A stretch of 64,000 nucleotides of DNA from Kordia aestuariivivens. Lineage in GTDB: Bacteria > Bacteroidota > Bacteroidia > Flavobacteriales > Flavobacteriaceae. The stretch is from contig NZ_JACGWS010000005.1 in assembly GCF_014397005.1 (NCBI RefSeq), positions 124,001-188,000 of the forward strand, given 5' to 3'. Shown piece after piece: positions 27,531 through 35,838 of this stretch. The stretch's first letter is position 1, and every line of letters starts with the position of its first letter. The notes under the pieces are model-generated. The model saw nothing but the letters and a program-made list of their open reading frames with translations, was not told where the DNA came from and made no database searches. A program made the position numbers and the translations under genes.

Positions 27531-27569
27531 TCATTATATAAAACATACTTGTCAATTTAAAATTATATT

Positions 27570-28019
27570 ATGGCGAAAGAAACATTTTGTGAAGCAGATA
27601 AAAGAAGGTTTGAAAAATTTAAAAACTTTGGTCTGCCACATACATTCAAAAAATTTGGTGTTGCATTAGTTGCACTCTCAATTCTATTTTTATTTGCACG
27701 AAAACTATTTGATATCGATGTTGCCATTACACTAAAATTCATTCTAAAACGAGTTGTATTAGTTGGTTTACTAATTATAGCAATTTCTAAAGAAAAAGTA
27801 GAAGATGAAATGATTCGTACCATTCGCGGGCAAGCGTTTTCTATGGCATTTATTGCAGGTGTTGTCTATACGCTGATTCAGCCATTGATCAATTATATTG
27901 TGGCGTTATTTGTTGAAAAAGATAAAGAACCTTTAACCGATGTTGGCGATTTTCAAGTACTCTGGTTTTTACTAACGATGTATTTATTATTTTTCTACAT
28001 GATTAAAAAAAGGCTATAA
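27570..28019 (+). CDS. Multi-pass membrane protein paired with XRE regulator
   Basis: 149 residues with about four membrane helices (FGVALVALSILFLFA; LILK/VVLVGLLIIAIS; AFIAGVVYTLIQPLINYIVALFV; VLWFLLTMYLLFFYMIKK). No known family. The stop codon overlaps the ATG of the XRE gene (TAATG), and both sit behind one promoter-operator; such membrane protein plus small XRE modules are frequent in Bacteroidota. The membrane protein may sense a signal or sequester the regulator; this is inference. Confidence 0.8.
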   Translation: MAKETFCEADKRRFEKFKNFGLPHTFKKFGVALVALSILFLFARKLFDIDVAITLKFILKRVVLVGLLIIAISKEKVEDEMIRTIRGQAFSMAFIAGVVYTLIQPLINYIVALFVEKDKEPLTDVGDFQVLWFLLTMYLLFFYMIKKRL

Positions 28020-28219
28020 TGAAGAATAGAATCAAGATAGAACGCGCTATTTTAGACATCACACAGGACGATTTAGCAAAGAAAATTGGAGTTTCTAGGC
28101 AAACGATCAATTCCATTGAAAAAGGGCGTTATGTGCCTTCAACGGTTTTAGCACTCAAGCTAAGTACGGTTTTTGACAAATCGATAAATGACTTTTTCTT
28201 TCTCGAAGAAACGGACTAA
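28019..28219 (+). CDS. XRE-family transcriptional regulator
   Basis: 66 residues, one helix-turn-helix (DDLAKKIGVSRQTINSIEKG, recognition helix SRQTINSIE) followed by a short helical end. It is the minimal Cro/CI-like size and belongs with the overlapping membrane-protein gene. Its probable operator is the palindrome at 27506-27522. The gene overlaps the convergent cyclase gene by 4 nt. Confidence 0.92.
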   Translation: MKNRIKIERAILDITQDDLAKKIGVSRQTINSIEKGRYVPSTVLALKLSTVFDKSINDFFFLEETD

Positions 28220-29295
28220 ACAATTTTTGAAACATCATAAATATTGATGGTTGTCGCTTTGCCTTTAAGCAATAAATCATCAATTTTTTTTGTGTCGAAT
28301 GTTTCGGGAAGCTTCATGTCTTTCAATAAAACTTCAGAAATTAAAACACTGGCATTGTATTTATTGCATACAGATTGAATTCTGGCTGTCGTATTGATCA
28401 CATCACCGTGATATGCCAACTCTTTCTTAATCGTTCCAACTTCAGTAACCATCAAGGTTCCACCGTGAATTCCAGCTTTAAACTCTGGAATTAAATTATA
28501 TTTTTCTTGATAATAATTACTTCTAGAAGCGATTCTTTCTTGAAAGTTAAAATACAATTGCAATGCATTATTTCGTTTTATTCCATGTGTATATTTCCAA
28601 CTCAAAACGGCTTCATCGCCCACATATTGGTAAATTTCGGCATCAAACTTTCGAGTAATCATATTCAAATCATAAAAACAATCCTGAATCAACTGACTAT
28701 ACGTATAATGTCCTAACTGTTCGGCAATAGTGGTAGAAGCTTTCAAATCTAAAAACATAAAAATTCGTTTCTCTTCTTTCGGTTTGCGATACTTTCCAAG
28801 CAACATTTTAATAAAAATGCCACGCCCAAATTTTTCATTGGCAATCTTGATAAAAGAAAATACTAAAGATGCTACAACAAAAAAGATAACAATAGACCAA
28901 AACGTTTTATTTGTACGCCACCAACCGCCATCATCATTCAAAGAAACATCCAACATATAACCTGTATATTCAACAACAGAACTAACTAAAATAATAAGCG
29001 TCACTAAATAAATAAAAGTTTTAGTAAACACAACAACACCTAAAGCGAGACTTTTGGCTAAATACCGATCAAACAAAAACTCAATGGCTGCATAAAAAAT
29101 CCCGAAAGGAACTGAAGAAATCGCAACATAGGTTAATAAATCTAAGATTGGTAATTCATATTTTGGGAGAATGCTCACACCTTTTTCCTCAAAAACACCG
29201 AAATAGCGTATAATGATAAAAAATCCAAAGGCTAAAACCCAAAAAGCAATAGATCGTAATGTGAATAATAAATATTGTTGTAAAGTTCTTCTCAT
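28216..29295 (-). CDS. Membrane-bound class III adenylate/guanylate cyclase
   Basis: 359 residues. The N-terminal half has about five membrane helices (for example FWVLAFGFFIIIRYFG and FWSIVIFFVVASLVFSFI). The C-terminal catalytic domain (about 175-355) carries FMFLDLKAST (first metal Asp), YQYVGDEAV (second metal Asp) and YHGDVINTTARIQSVC (the Asn/Arg transition-state pair). All key residues for catalysis appear present, but the base specificity cannot be called. It converges with the XRE gene and is divergent from the lipoprotein gene. Confidence 0.88.
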   Translation of the reverse strand: MRRTLQQYLLFTLRSIAFWVLAFGFFIIIRYFGVFEEKGVSILPKYELPILDLLTYVAISSVPFGIFYAAIEFLFDRYLAKSLALGVVVFTKTFIYLVTLIILVSSVVEYTGYMLDVSLNDDGGWWRTNKTFWSIVIFFVVASLVFSFIKIANEKFGRGIFIKMLLGKYRKPKEEKRIFMFLDLKASTTIAEQLGHYTYSQLIQDCFYDLNMITRKFDAEIYQYVGDEAVLSWKYTHGIKRNNALQLYFNFQERIASRSNYYQEKYNLIPEFKAGIHGGTLMVTEVGTIKKELAYHGDVINTTARIQSVCNKYNASVLISEVLLKDMKLPETFDTKKIDDLLLKGKATTINIYDVSKIV

Positions 29296-29375
29296 AAATG
29301 CAAAATACTAAAACTAAATTACAAATATTACGCTTGAATATGTATTTTAGTAACAAACTATCAAAAAACAATCAA

Positions 29376-30293
29376 ATGAAAAATTTTATTAAGATTATAC
29401 TACTTGTCAGTTTCTTTTACGCGTGTAAAAATGACAAAAAAGAAGTTGAAAAAACATCTGAAAATGAAAACATAGCAACGGTTTTAACTCCTGAACTATT
29501 ACTTAAAGTAACTGGCTTAACACATGCTGAATCTGTTGTATACGATAAAAATAGTGACGCATTATATGTTTCTCTAATCGGAAACAGAGAAAAAGGAGAT
29601 GGAAGTATTGCAAAAATCTCGCTTGACGGAAAAGTGGTAGATACTACGTTTGTTTCAGGCTTAAACGATCCAAAAGGAATTGCCATAAAAGGCGATAAAA
29701 TATATGTAAGTGATGTTGTTGATTTGGTTGAAGCTGATCTAAACTCAGGAAAAGTCATTAGAAATCATACCAATGAAGAAGCAGAATTTCTAAACGATGT
29801 CGAAATTGGCAAGGATGGAACGGTATATGTTTCTGATACCTCAAAATCTTCAATTTTTGCTTTAGCACCTGACGGAACGTTCTCAGAATTCATCAATAGT
29901 GATCAATTAGAACATCCAAATGGTTTATTATTAGTTGATGATACCATGTATGTATCAGCTTGGGGAAATGTTGTTGGAGATGGTGAGAAGGCAAAACAAA
30001 GCGGGAATTTCCTCAAACTAAACATGCAGACCAAAGAAATCATGAAAGTTTCAAAAGATACGCTTGGAAATTTAGATGGCGCGCAAGTTTATGAAAAAGA
30101 CAATTTCTTAATTTCTGCTTGGAACACAGGGAAAATCATAAAAATCAATACCAATGGCGACGCAGAAGACATTTTAACTGTTGGAATGAGTGTTGGCGAT
30201 ATCTTATACATTCCTGAGAAAAAACTCTTGGCATTACCGATGAATCGTCAAAGTCAGCTATTGATTTATACGCTTGAAGAGGTGGAGAAATAA
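29376..30293 (+). CDS. SMP-30/gluconolactonase-like lipoprotein
   Basis: 305 residues from ATG 29376. A lipoprotein signal (FIKIILLVSFFYAC) predicts acylation at Cys17 and export. A beta-propeller of the SMP-30/NHL type follows (GLNDPKGIAIKGDKIYVSD, LNDVEIGKDGTVYVSD, LEHPNGLLLVDDTMYVSAW). Such proteins bind a divalent metal and may hydrolyse lactones; substrate unknown. An upstream in-frame ATG would mask the lipobox. Confidence 0.85.
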   Translation: MKNFIKIILLVSFFYACKNDKKEVEKTSENENIATVLTPELLLKVTGLTHAESVVYDKNSDALYVSLIGNREKGDGSIAKISLDGKVVDTTFVSGLNDPKGIAIKGDKIYVSDVVDLVEADLNSGKVIRNHTNEEAEFLNDVEIGKDGTVYVSDTSKSSIFALAPDGTFSEFINSDQLEHPNGLLLVDDTMYVSAWGNVVGDGEKAKQSGNFLKLNMQTKEIMKVSKDTLGNLDGAQVYEKDNFLISAWNTGKIIKINTNGDAEDILTVGMSVGDILYIPEKKLLALPMNRQSQLLIYTLEEVEK

Positions 30294-30376
30294 GTAAATA
30301 GTATTGAGAAGTTAGTATTGAGAATAACATCTGTAGTTTTTCAATCATTTACGCTTTCAATTCATACAAATAACTG

Positions 30377-30384
30377 TACTTTTG
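30377..30384 (+). promoter_or_regulatory. -7 element directly before the DbpA-like helicase start
   Basis: TACTTTTG matches TAnnTTTG and ends 4 nt before ATG 30389; TTTC at 30355 is a possible -33. Transcription would begin at or very near the ATG, implying a leaderless mRNA. Confidence 0.5.
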
Positions 30385-30388
30385 CAGC

Positions 30389-31702
30389 ATGTCAAAAATC
30401 ATTAAAAATCAGCGTGAAATCTTAGCAAAATTGGGCATTACAACTCTCAATCCAATGCAAGAAGAAGCGAAACTCGCGATCAGTTCGCATCCAAATACAA
30501 TTCTGTTATCACCAACAGGAACAGGAAAAACAGTGGCTTTTTTATTGCCAATCATTGAAGAATTAGATCCTAAAAATGATGAAGTACAAGTCATTATTTT
30601 AGCGCCTTCGCGCGAATTGGCAATTCAAATTGCACAAGTAACACGCGACATGGGAACTGGTTTCAAAACCAATGAAGTCTATGGTGGACGTAACTTTTCA
30701 AAAGATAAAGTAGATCTAAAACATCGTCCAGCAATCTTAGTAGGAACGCCCGGAAGAGTTGCCGATCATTTGCGTAGAGAAACCTTTCCTACCAAAGAAA
30801 TCAAAACCTTAGTGTTGGATGAATTTGACAAATCACTTGAAGTTGGTTTTGAAGATGAAATGAAAGACATTATTTCGTTATTGCCAAATGTTGAAAAACG
30901 CGTGTTAACGTCAGCAACGAAAGATATGGACATTCCACGATTTGTTGGAATGACAAATCCGCTATCAATTAACTATTTAGGCGAAAAAATAGCGAAACTA
31001 ACCGTAAAACGGATTCTTTCTCCATCAAAAGATAAATTAGATACCTTATTAAATACAATTTCGCTTGTCGCGAATCAACCCGGAATCATCTTTTGTAATT
31101 TCAAAAATACAATTCAATATGTAAGCGATTTTCTCTCGTCAAAAGGCATTCCGCATGGTTGTTTTTATGGTGGAATGGAGCAAAAAGACAGAGAACGTGC
31201 ATTGATCAAATTTAGAAACGGAACACATCAAATCATCATTGCAACCGATTTAGCTGCGAGAGGAATTGACGTGCCTGAAATCAAATACATCATTCACTAT
31301 CAATTGCCAATGCGAAGCGAAGAATTTACGCATCGTAACGGACGGACTGCGCGTATGCATGCGGAAGGAACGGCGTTTGTATTGCAATGGGAAAAAGAAA
31401 CGGTTCCAGATTTTATCTCAAATGTGGAAGTTGTTGAAGAATTATCTTCTGGCGCACGGCCGAAAGCCTCTGGCTGGAAAACCTTATTTATTTCTGGTGG
31501 ACGAAAAGACAAAATTTCCAAAGGAGACATTGCTGGATTATTCATGAAAAAAGGAAAACTAACCAAAGATGAAATTGGCATGATTGAACTCAAAAGCGAT
31601 TGTGCATTTGTGGCAGTTGCCGCTTCCAAAGCCAAAGAAGTTATCAAACTTACTTCTGAAACACATTTGAAAAAGAAAAAAGTACGTATTACGTTGATAT
31701 AG
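30389..31702 (+). CDS. DEAD-box RNA helicase with DbpA-like RNA-binding domain
   Basis: 437 residues. Motif I LSPTGTGKT, Ia PSRELAIQI, motif II VLDEFDKSLE (DEFD rather than DEAD), motif III TSATKD, motif VI HRNGRTAR. The C-terminal ~75 residues (KTLFISGGRKDKISKGDIAG...SKAKEVIKL) match the DbpA RNA-binding domain that in DbpA docks on 23S rRNA hairpin 92, suggesting a role in large-subunit assembly. A Phe in motif II is a known variation in this Bacteroidota group. Confidence 0.9.
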   Translation: MSKIIKNQREILAKLGITTLNPMQEEAKLAISSHPNTILLSPTGTGKTVAFLLPIIEELDPKNDEVQVIILAPSRELAIQIAQVTRDMGTGFKTNEVYGGRNFSKDKVDLKHRPAILVGTPGRVADHLRRETFPTKEIKTLVLDEFDKSLEVGFEDEMKDIISLLPNVEKRVLTSATKDMDIPRFVGMTNPLSINYLGEKIAKLTVKRILSPSKDKLDTLLNTISLVANQPGIIFCNFKNTIQYVSDFLSSKGIPHGCFYGGMEQKDRERALIKFRNGTHQIIIATDLAARGIDVPEIKYIIHYQLPMRSEEFTHRNGRTARMHAEGTAFVLQWEKETVPDFISNVEVVEELSSGARPKASGWKTLFISGGRKDKISKGDIAGLFMKKGKLTKDEIGMIELKSDCAFVAVAASKAKEVIKLTSETHLKKKKVRITLI

Positions 31703-31780
31703 ACTTCTTGGATTATTAGAAGGTTAGATTGTTGGAATGATTATTGGATTGTGTGATTGTGACCTTGAAACAATATAACA

Positions 31781-31896
31781 ACGTCAGATCGAGTGAATTT
31801 GTGAAACAAATTTGTATTGAGATCTACTTTTTTAACTAAATGCTTCTCGATACAATTTTTCTTCATTTCATTCTAAAAAATCACTCGAAGTGACGT
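31781..31896. repeat. Inverted-repeat intergenic element C
   Basis: Same family as elements A and B in the his operon: starts ACGTCAGATCGAGTG and ends AATCACTCGAAGTGACGT; 116 bp; interior CTTCTCGATACAATTTTTCT. Confidence 0.75.
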
Positions 31897-31947
31897 TCTA
31901 TTTATAAATCCGCTAAAATAAAGACCGTCAATTAAATTTTAATCACC

Positions 31948-32280
31948 ATGAAACACACACTTCAATGCATACTTCTCATTATCATCAGTTCGCTTTGTAT
32001 CTCAGCGACTAAGCCTGAAACGCAAGACGATGATTGTAAATTTGAAGGGAAAAAACTATATGGAAAAATTCGTTTCGTAGAAAGAGCGAGCAATGCTGAT
32101 ATCAAAATCAAAATTGTCAATAGTTTTCCCGATTTAAAAGTAAAACTCGTAGAAAGTTTTGCCGATGATTGTGGCGAATGGCAAGTTGTAGAATACGGTG
32201 AAGACTTAAAAGTCTATGTTGCTGAAAGCTTTGCAGACATCAAAGTAAAGTTTGTGACTAGCTTTCCTGGAATGGATTAA
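31948..32280 (+). CDS. Small secreted protein of unknown function
   Basis: 110 residues with a signal peptide (LQCILLIIISSLCISA) and a mature part made of repeated strands: VKLVESFADDCGEW, LKVYVAESFADIKVKF, IKIVNSFPDLKV. The alternating pattern suggests a small beta-sheet or beta-solenoid. I do not recognise the family. Two Cys in the mature region could form a disulphide. Confidence 0.7.
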   Translation: MKHTLQCILLIIISSLCISATKPETQDDDCKFEGKKLYGKIRFVERASNADIKIKIVNSFPDLKVKLVESFADDCGEWQVVEYGEDLKVYVAESFADIKVKFVTSFPGMD

Positions 32281-32303
32281 CAGGTTTACAATATAGCTTT
32301 TAC

Positions 32304-32768
32304 TTAATATGCATACCAAGCAAACGTCAATATCATACAGGCTAATTCTGATCCTTTTAATTTTGAATTCCCATATCTAGCTTTAAATCTATCTTTAATA
32401 TAGTTTTCATTTGTAGAATCGTCTTCAATTAAATCTACAAGCATATCTTTCATATATTCAAGCACGCTGAAAGCACTAACTATATCATTTTCTCCAACTT
32501 CTATTTTATAAAAAATAGTCCCATCCCAATAAATTTTTAAAATGGTTTCAAAATAGCCAGTTTTCATTTGAACAAAGATAGCATTACCTTCTACTACATA
32601 GTTTAATTTTTCATAATCAGTTAAAGGATGTGCCATTTGAGATAACATTTTAGCTCCTTCATATTTGAAAAAGTTTTCCATTTTACTTTGAGCAGTTAGT
32701 ACACTACTAAAAATAAAACAAGTAAATAATATCAAAAGAGTTTTTTTAGATGTTTTAATTTTCTTCAT
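32304..32768 (-). CDS. Secreted protein of unknown function
   Basis: 154 residues from ATG 32768: MKKIKTSKKTLLILFTCFIF then SSVLTAQ is a clean signal peptide. Upstream in-frame codons (to 32840) would add basic sequence. The mature part (FFKYEGAKMLSQMAHPLTDY..., ILKIYWDGTIFYKIEVGEND) is all-alpha/beta mixed with no known motif. It lies opposite and overlaps nothing. Confidence 0.7.
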   Translation of the reverse strand: MKKIKTSKKTLLILFTCFIFSSVLTAQSKMENFFKYEGAKMLSQMAHPLTDYEKLNYVVEGNAIFVQMKTGYFETILKIYWDGTIFYKIEVGENDIVSAFSVLEYMKDMLVDLIEDDSTNENYIKDRFKARYGNSKLKGSELACMILTFAWYAY

Positions 32769-32887
32769 AAATTTTAATTTTTTAAGGTTATTCCATAAAT
32801 TTCTAAATCTATTTTGAAACTTCCTTACGGATTTCCTCAACCACCTTAATATTTATCAAAAACTTTTCTCCTATATTTGTAAGACAA

Positions 32888-33205
32888 ATGAAAAGCATCA
32901 GTTTCATACTCGGATTTCTAATACTTGCCTTGGCGTTAAAACCATGTTCAGACGGACTGAACGCGGAACACGAAAACGGCTCCGAAATTAGCATGGAACA
33001 CAATCATCAAAACGATCATGATGACACTTGCGCAATGCTTTGTGTGTGTAACTGTTGTGGAATTTCAGTAACCAATCATGTGCCGTCAACATTCACATTA
33101 CATTCAAAAATCAATATCTCTACAAAAGTAAACTCACACTACGAATCACATTACCGATTTAATATTTTGTGTTCTATCTGGCAACCGCCTCAATTTTCAG
33201 TTTAA
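32888..33205 (+). CDS. Small His/Cys-rich exported protein (DUF6660-like)
   Basis: 105 residues. Signal segment ISFILGFLILALALKP, then a mature N-terminal part dense in metal ligands: EHENGSEISMEHNHQNDHDD followed by a Cys cluster (CAMLCVCNCC). It precedes a TonB-dependent receptor by 74 nt, an arrangement known for DUF6660-type proteins in Bacteroidota. A role in binding a transition metal for that receptor is inference. Confidence 0.75.
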   Translation: MKSISFILGFLILALALKPCSDGLNAEHENGSEISMEHNHQNDHDDTCAMLCVCNCCGISVTNHVPSTFTLHSKINISTKVNSHYESHYRFNILCSIWQPPQFSV

Positions 33206-33279
33206 AAACAAACTAGTACAAATTTTAGGACACTGAGGTTCTCGAAGTGTCGATTATCAAACAAAAAATATATATAATT

Positions 33280-35481
33280 ATGCAAACACGCTTATGGAGC
33301 GTTTTGTTCCTATTCATACTATGCGGAGTTGTCAACGCACAAAACAACGACATCACTATTAAAGTACTTTCAGAACACGAAAAAACACCTTTACTAGGCG
33401 CAACGGTTTTATTTGAAGACTTAGAAAAAGGTGCGATTACAAATGCGGATGGAATTGCTACATTCAAAGAAATTCCAAGCGGAACACACCATTTAATGAT
33501 TTCGTTTGTAGGTTTCAAAACCATAGAAACGGAAGTTACCTTGCCATCGTCAAAAGAATTGATTTTTTACATGGAAGAATCAAAAGGCGAATTGGACGCT
33601 GTAATCATTCAATCTACACGTAGTTCGCGAGACATTCGCCGAATTCCAACACGAATTGAAGTAATTGGAGGCGAAGAATTAGGCGAAAAAAACATGATGA
33701 ATCCTACGAATATTTCCATGGTTTTACGTGAAAGCACTGGAATTCAAATGCAGCAAACATCGCTAAGTAGCGGAAACCAAAACATTAGAATTCAAGGGTT
33801 AGACGGACGTTACACGCAACTATTACGTGACGGTTTTCCGTTATACGGAGGATTTTCAAGTGGATTGAGCATCATGCAAATTCCACCATTAGATTTAAAA
33901 CAATTTGAAATCATCAAAGGAAGTGCTTCTACCTTATATGGCGGCGGCGCTATTGCAGGTTTGGTCAATTTAGTCTCAAAAACGCCCGATTATGAACCAG
34001 CATTAGACATTATGCTTACGCAAACACATGCGTTGGGAAGTACGGTAAACGTTTTTTACAGCAAGCGAAATGAAAAATACGGAATTAGTCTATACGGTTC
34101 TGGAAACTATCAAAAAATATACGATCCGGAAGATGATGGTTTTAGCAACTTGCCTGAAACTACCTCTTTTGCGATCAACCCAAAATTCTATTACTATCCA
34201 TCAGAAGATACTACGTTTTGGATTGGTCTAAATGGTACGTATGATGATCGAATTGGTGGCGATATTAATACGGTTGAAAATGACGGAAACGGCACACCTG
34301 AATATACAGAAGAGAATATTTCCAAACGATTGAGCAGTCAGGCAGTATATACGACAAAACTAGATTCATTGCGAAACTTTAGCATCAAAAACAGTATTTC
34401 GTATTTTGATCGTGAATTAAATGTACCCAATATGCAATTCAAAGGAAAACAATTCAATTCCTTTACAGAAGTGACGTTACAGCACAATTATGAAAAAAAT
34501 GATTGGACGCTTGGCGCGAATTTATACACGACAAATTTTAACGAAGATGAAAATTCACCAATTCAACGCGATCAAAACGATGTGACGTTTGGAGCCTTTG
34601 TAAACTCTACGTTTGACTTATCTGAGAAATGGATTTTAGAAGCAGGTTTACGAACTGATGTCGCTTCAGGTTGGGGAATTTTTATATTGCCAAGAGTTTC
34701 TTTATTATATAAAAATGATTCAGGATTTTCAAGTAGATTTGGTGGTGGATTGGGGTACAAAACGCCAGATATCTTTACAGAAGAAGCGGAATTTGTCAAC
34801 TTTCAGAATGTATTAGGAATTGATCAAAATTCGCTTGACGCGGAACGTTCGTATGGTTTAAACCTTGATTTCAACTATAAAACCAAGATCTTCAATGAAA
34901 CTGTTGGATTCTCGATCAATCAGTTATTCTATGTGACTTCCATTGAAGATGGATTACTTTTAAATACAAACTCAGCAGGTTTATTTCAATTTGAAAATGC
35001 TCCAGGAAGCATCTTAAGTAAAGGTGCGGAAACGAATGTGAAATTCTCATACAATGCTTTCAAATGGTTTTTTAACTATGCGTTGATTGATGCAAAACTT
35101 CGCTACTTACCTGGAAATCCACAAAAACCATTAACCGCAAAACACAATGCAGGAAGTGTGATTATGTACGAAACGAGCACATGGCGTTTGGGTTATGAAA
35201 CTTATTACACAGGAACACAGTTTTTATCCAACGGAACAGAAACCAGAGATTTCGTCACAATGGGATTCTTAGCGATGCGTAACTTTGATTGGGGCGGAAT
35301 TTACGCCAACTTTGAAAACTTTACCGATCGTAGACAAAGTCGTCTTTCACCATTGGTAACACCAACAGTGAGCAATCCTACGTTTTCAGAAATCTATGCA
35401 CCGAACGACGGATTTATTTTCAGCGTAGGAATCATTATCAAGCCATTTGGAAATCATAGTGAGCATCATGATGATCACTAG
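33280..35481 (+). CDS. TonB-dependent receptor
   Basis: 733 residues from ATG 33280 (MQTRLWSVLFLFILCG, signal peptide to VNAQ). Then a carboxypeptidase-regulatory-like domain (about 22-105, LLGATVLFEDLEKGAITNAD), a plug domain (about 115-235, RIQGLDGRYTQLLRDGFPLYG) and a 22-strand-type beta-barrel ending with F. The mature C terminus is HSEHHDDH, an unusual run of metal ligands for an outer-membrane receptor. With the His/Cys-rich protein upstream, transport of a metal or metal complex is likely; the ligand is not evident. A strong terminator follows. Confidence 0.88.
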   Translation: MQTRLWSVLFLFILCGVVNAQNNDITIKVLSEHEKTPLLGATVLFEDLEKGAITNADGIATFKEIPSGTHHLMISFVGFKTIETEVTLPSSKELIFYMEESKGELDAVIIQSTRSSRDIRRIPTRIEVIGGEELGEKNMMNPTNISMVLRESTGIQMQQTSLSSGNQNIRIQGLDGRYTQLLRDGFPLYGGFSSGLSIMQIPPLDLKQFEIIKGSASTLYGGGAIAGLVNLVSKTPDYEPALDIMLTQTHALGSTVNVFYSKRNEKYGISLYGSGNYQKIYDPEDDGFSNLPETTSFAINPKFYYYPSEDTTFWIGLNGTYDDRIGGDINTVENDGNGTPEYTEENISKRLSSQAVYTTKLDSLRNFSIKNSISYFDRELNVPNMQFKGKQFNSFTEVTLQHNYEKNDWTLGANLYTTNFNEDENSPIQRDQNDVTFGAFVNSTFDLSEKWILEAGLRTDVASGWGIFILPRVSLLYKNDSGFSSRFGGGLGYKTPDIFTEEAEFVNFQNVLGIDQNSLDAERSYGLNLDFNYKTKIFNETVGFSINQLFYVTSIEDGLLLNTNSAGLFQFENAPGSILSKGAETNVKFSYNAFKWFFNYALIDAKLRYLPGNPQKPLTAKHNAGSVIMYETSTWRLGYETYYTGTQFLSNGTETRDFVTMGFLAMRNFDWGGIYANFENFTDRRQSRLSPLVTPTVSNPTFSEIYAPNDGFIFSVGIIIKPFGNHSEHHDDH

Positions 35482-35564
35482 ATAGTACTTGTACTGAGCG
35501 GAGTCGAAGTATTGAGATTTTAGTATTTAGACTAAATACTTCGCAAGCTCAGTTTTTATATACT

Positions 35565-35600
35565 AAAGCCGTTATTCTTTGTGGATAGCGGCTTTTTTTT
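35565..35600 (+). terminator. Intrinsic terminator of the TonB-dependent receptor gene
   Basis: An 11-bp stem (AAAGCCGTTAT with ATAGCGGCTTT) and a long T run. Confidence 0.9.
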
Positions 35601-35781
35601 TGTCAGAATACTTCTCGATACTATTTTCTTCGTTTCACTGCGAAAATCACTCGAAGTAACGTTGAGAAATTCTAACCTTTACAACATCGAGTGCCAAATT
35701 TGTAATTTGGTGTATCGAGAACAGCTTTGAAAAGCGAATACTTCAATTATTTAATTCTTGAATCTTTCAATCTCTTACAGT

Positions 35782-35810
35782 GCGTAAGAATTTATTTCTT
35801 ATTTTTAGGA
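35782..35810 (+). promoter_or_regulatory. 29-nt element with TAAGAA-N5-TTCTTA dyad, upstream of the LRR-Roc-TIR gene
   Basis: GCG, then dyad TAAGAA-TTTAT-TTCTTA, then TTTTTAGGA. The same 29 bases occur at 42581-42609 before the HNH-TPR gene and nowhere else that I found. TTATTTTTAG resembles a -7 element with one mismatch (TAnnTTTG), so the element may be promoter plus operator. It ends 28 nt before ATG 35839. Confidence 0.65.
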
Positions 35811-35838
35811 AATCAACTAAGAATAAACAGAAAACTGT

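Larger units (their letters stand above)
35482..35838. other. Intergenic region with terminator, repeat and shared upstream element
   Basis: In order: an intrinsic terminator of the receptor gene (35565-35600; stem AAAGCCGTTAT / ATAGCGGCTTT with one wobble, then T9); a half-copy of the TCGATAC/AATCACTCGAAGT repeat family (35611-35662); a CGAGTGCCAAATTTGTAATT phrase (35685-35704, related copy at 42458); and the 29-nt element described separately (35782-35810). Confidence 0.75.
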
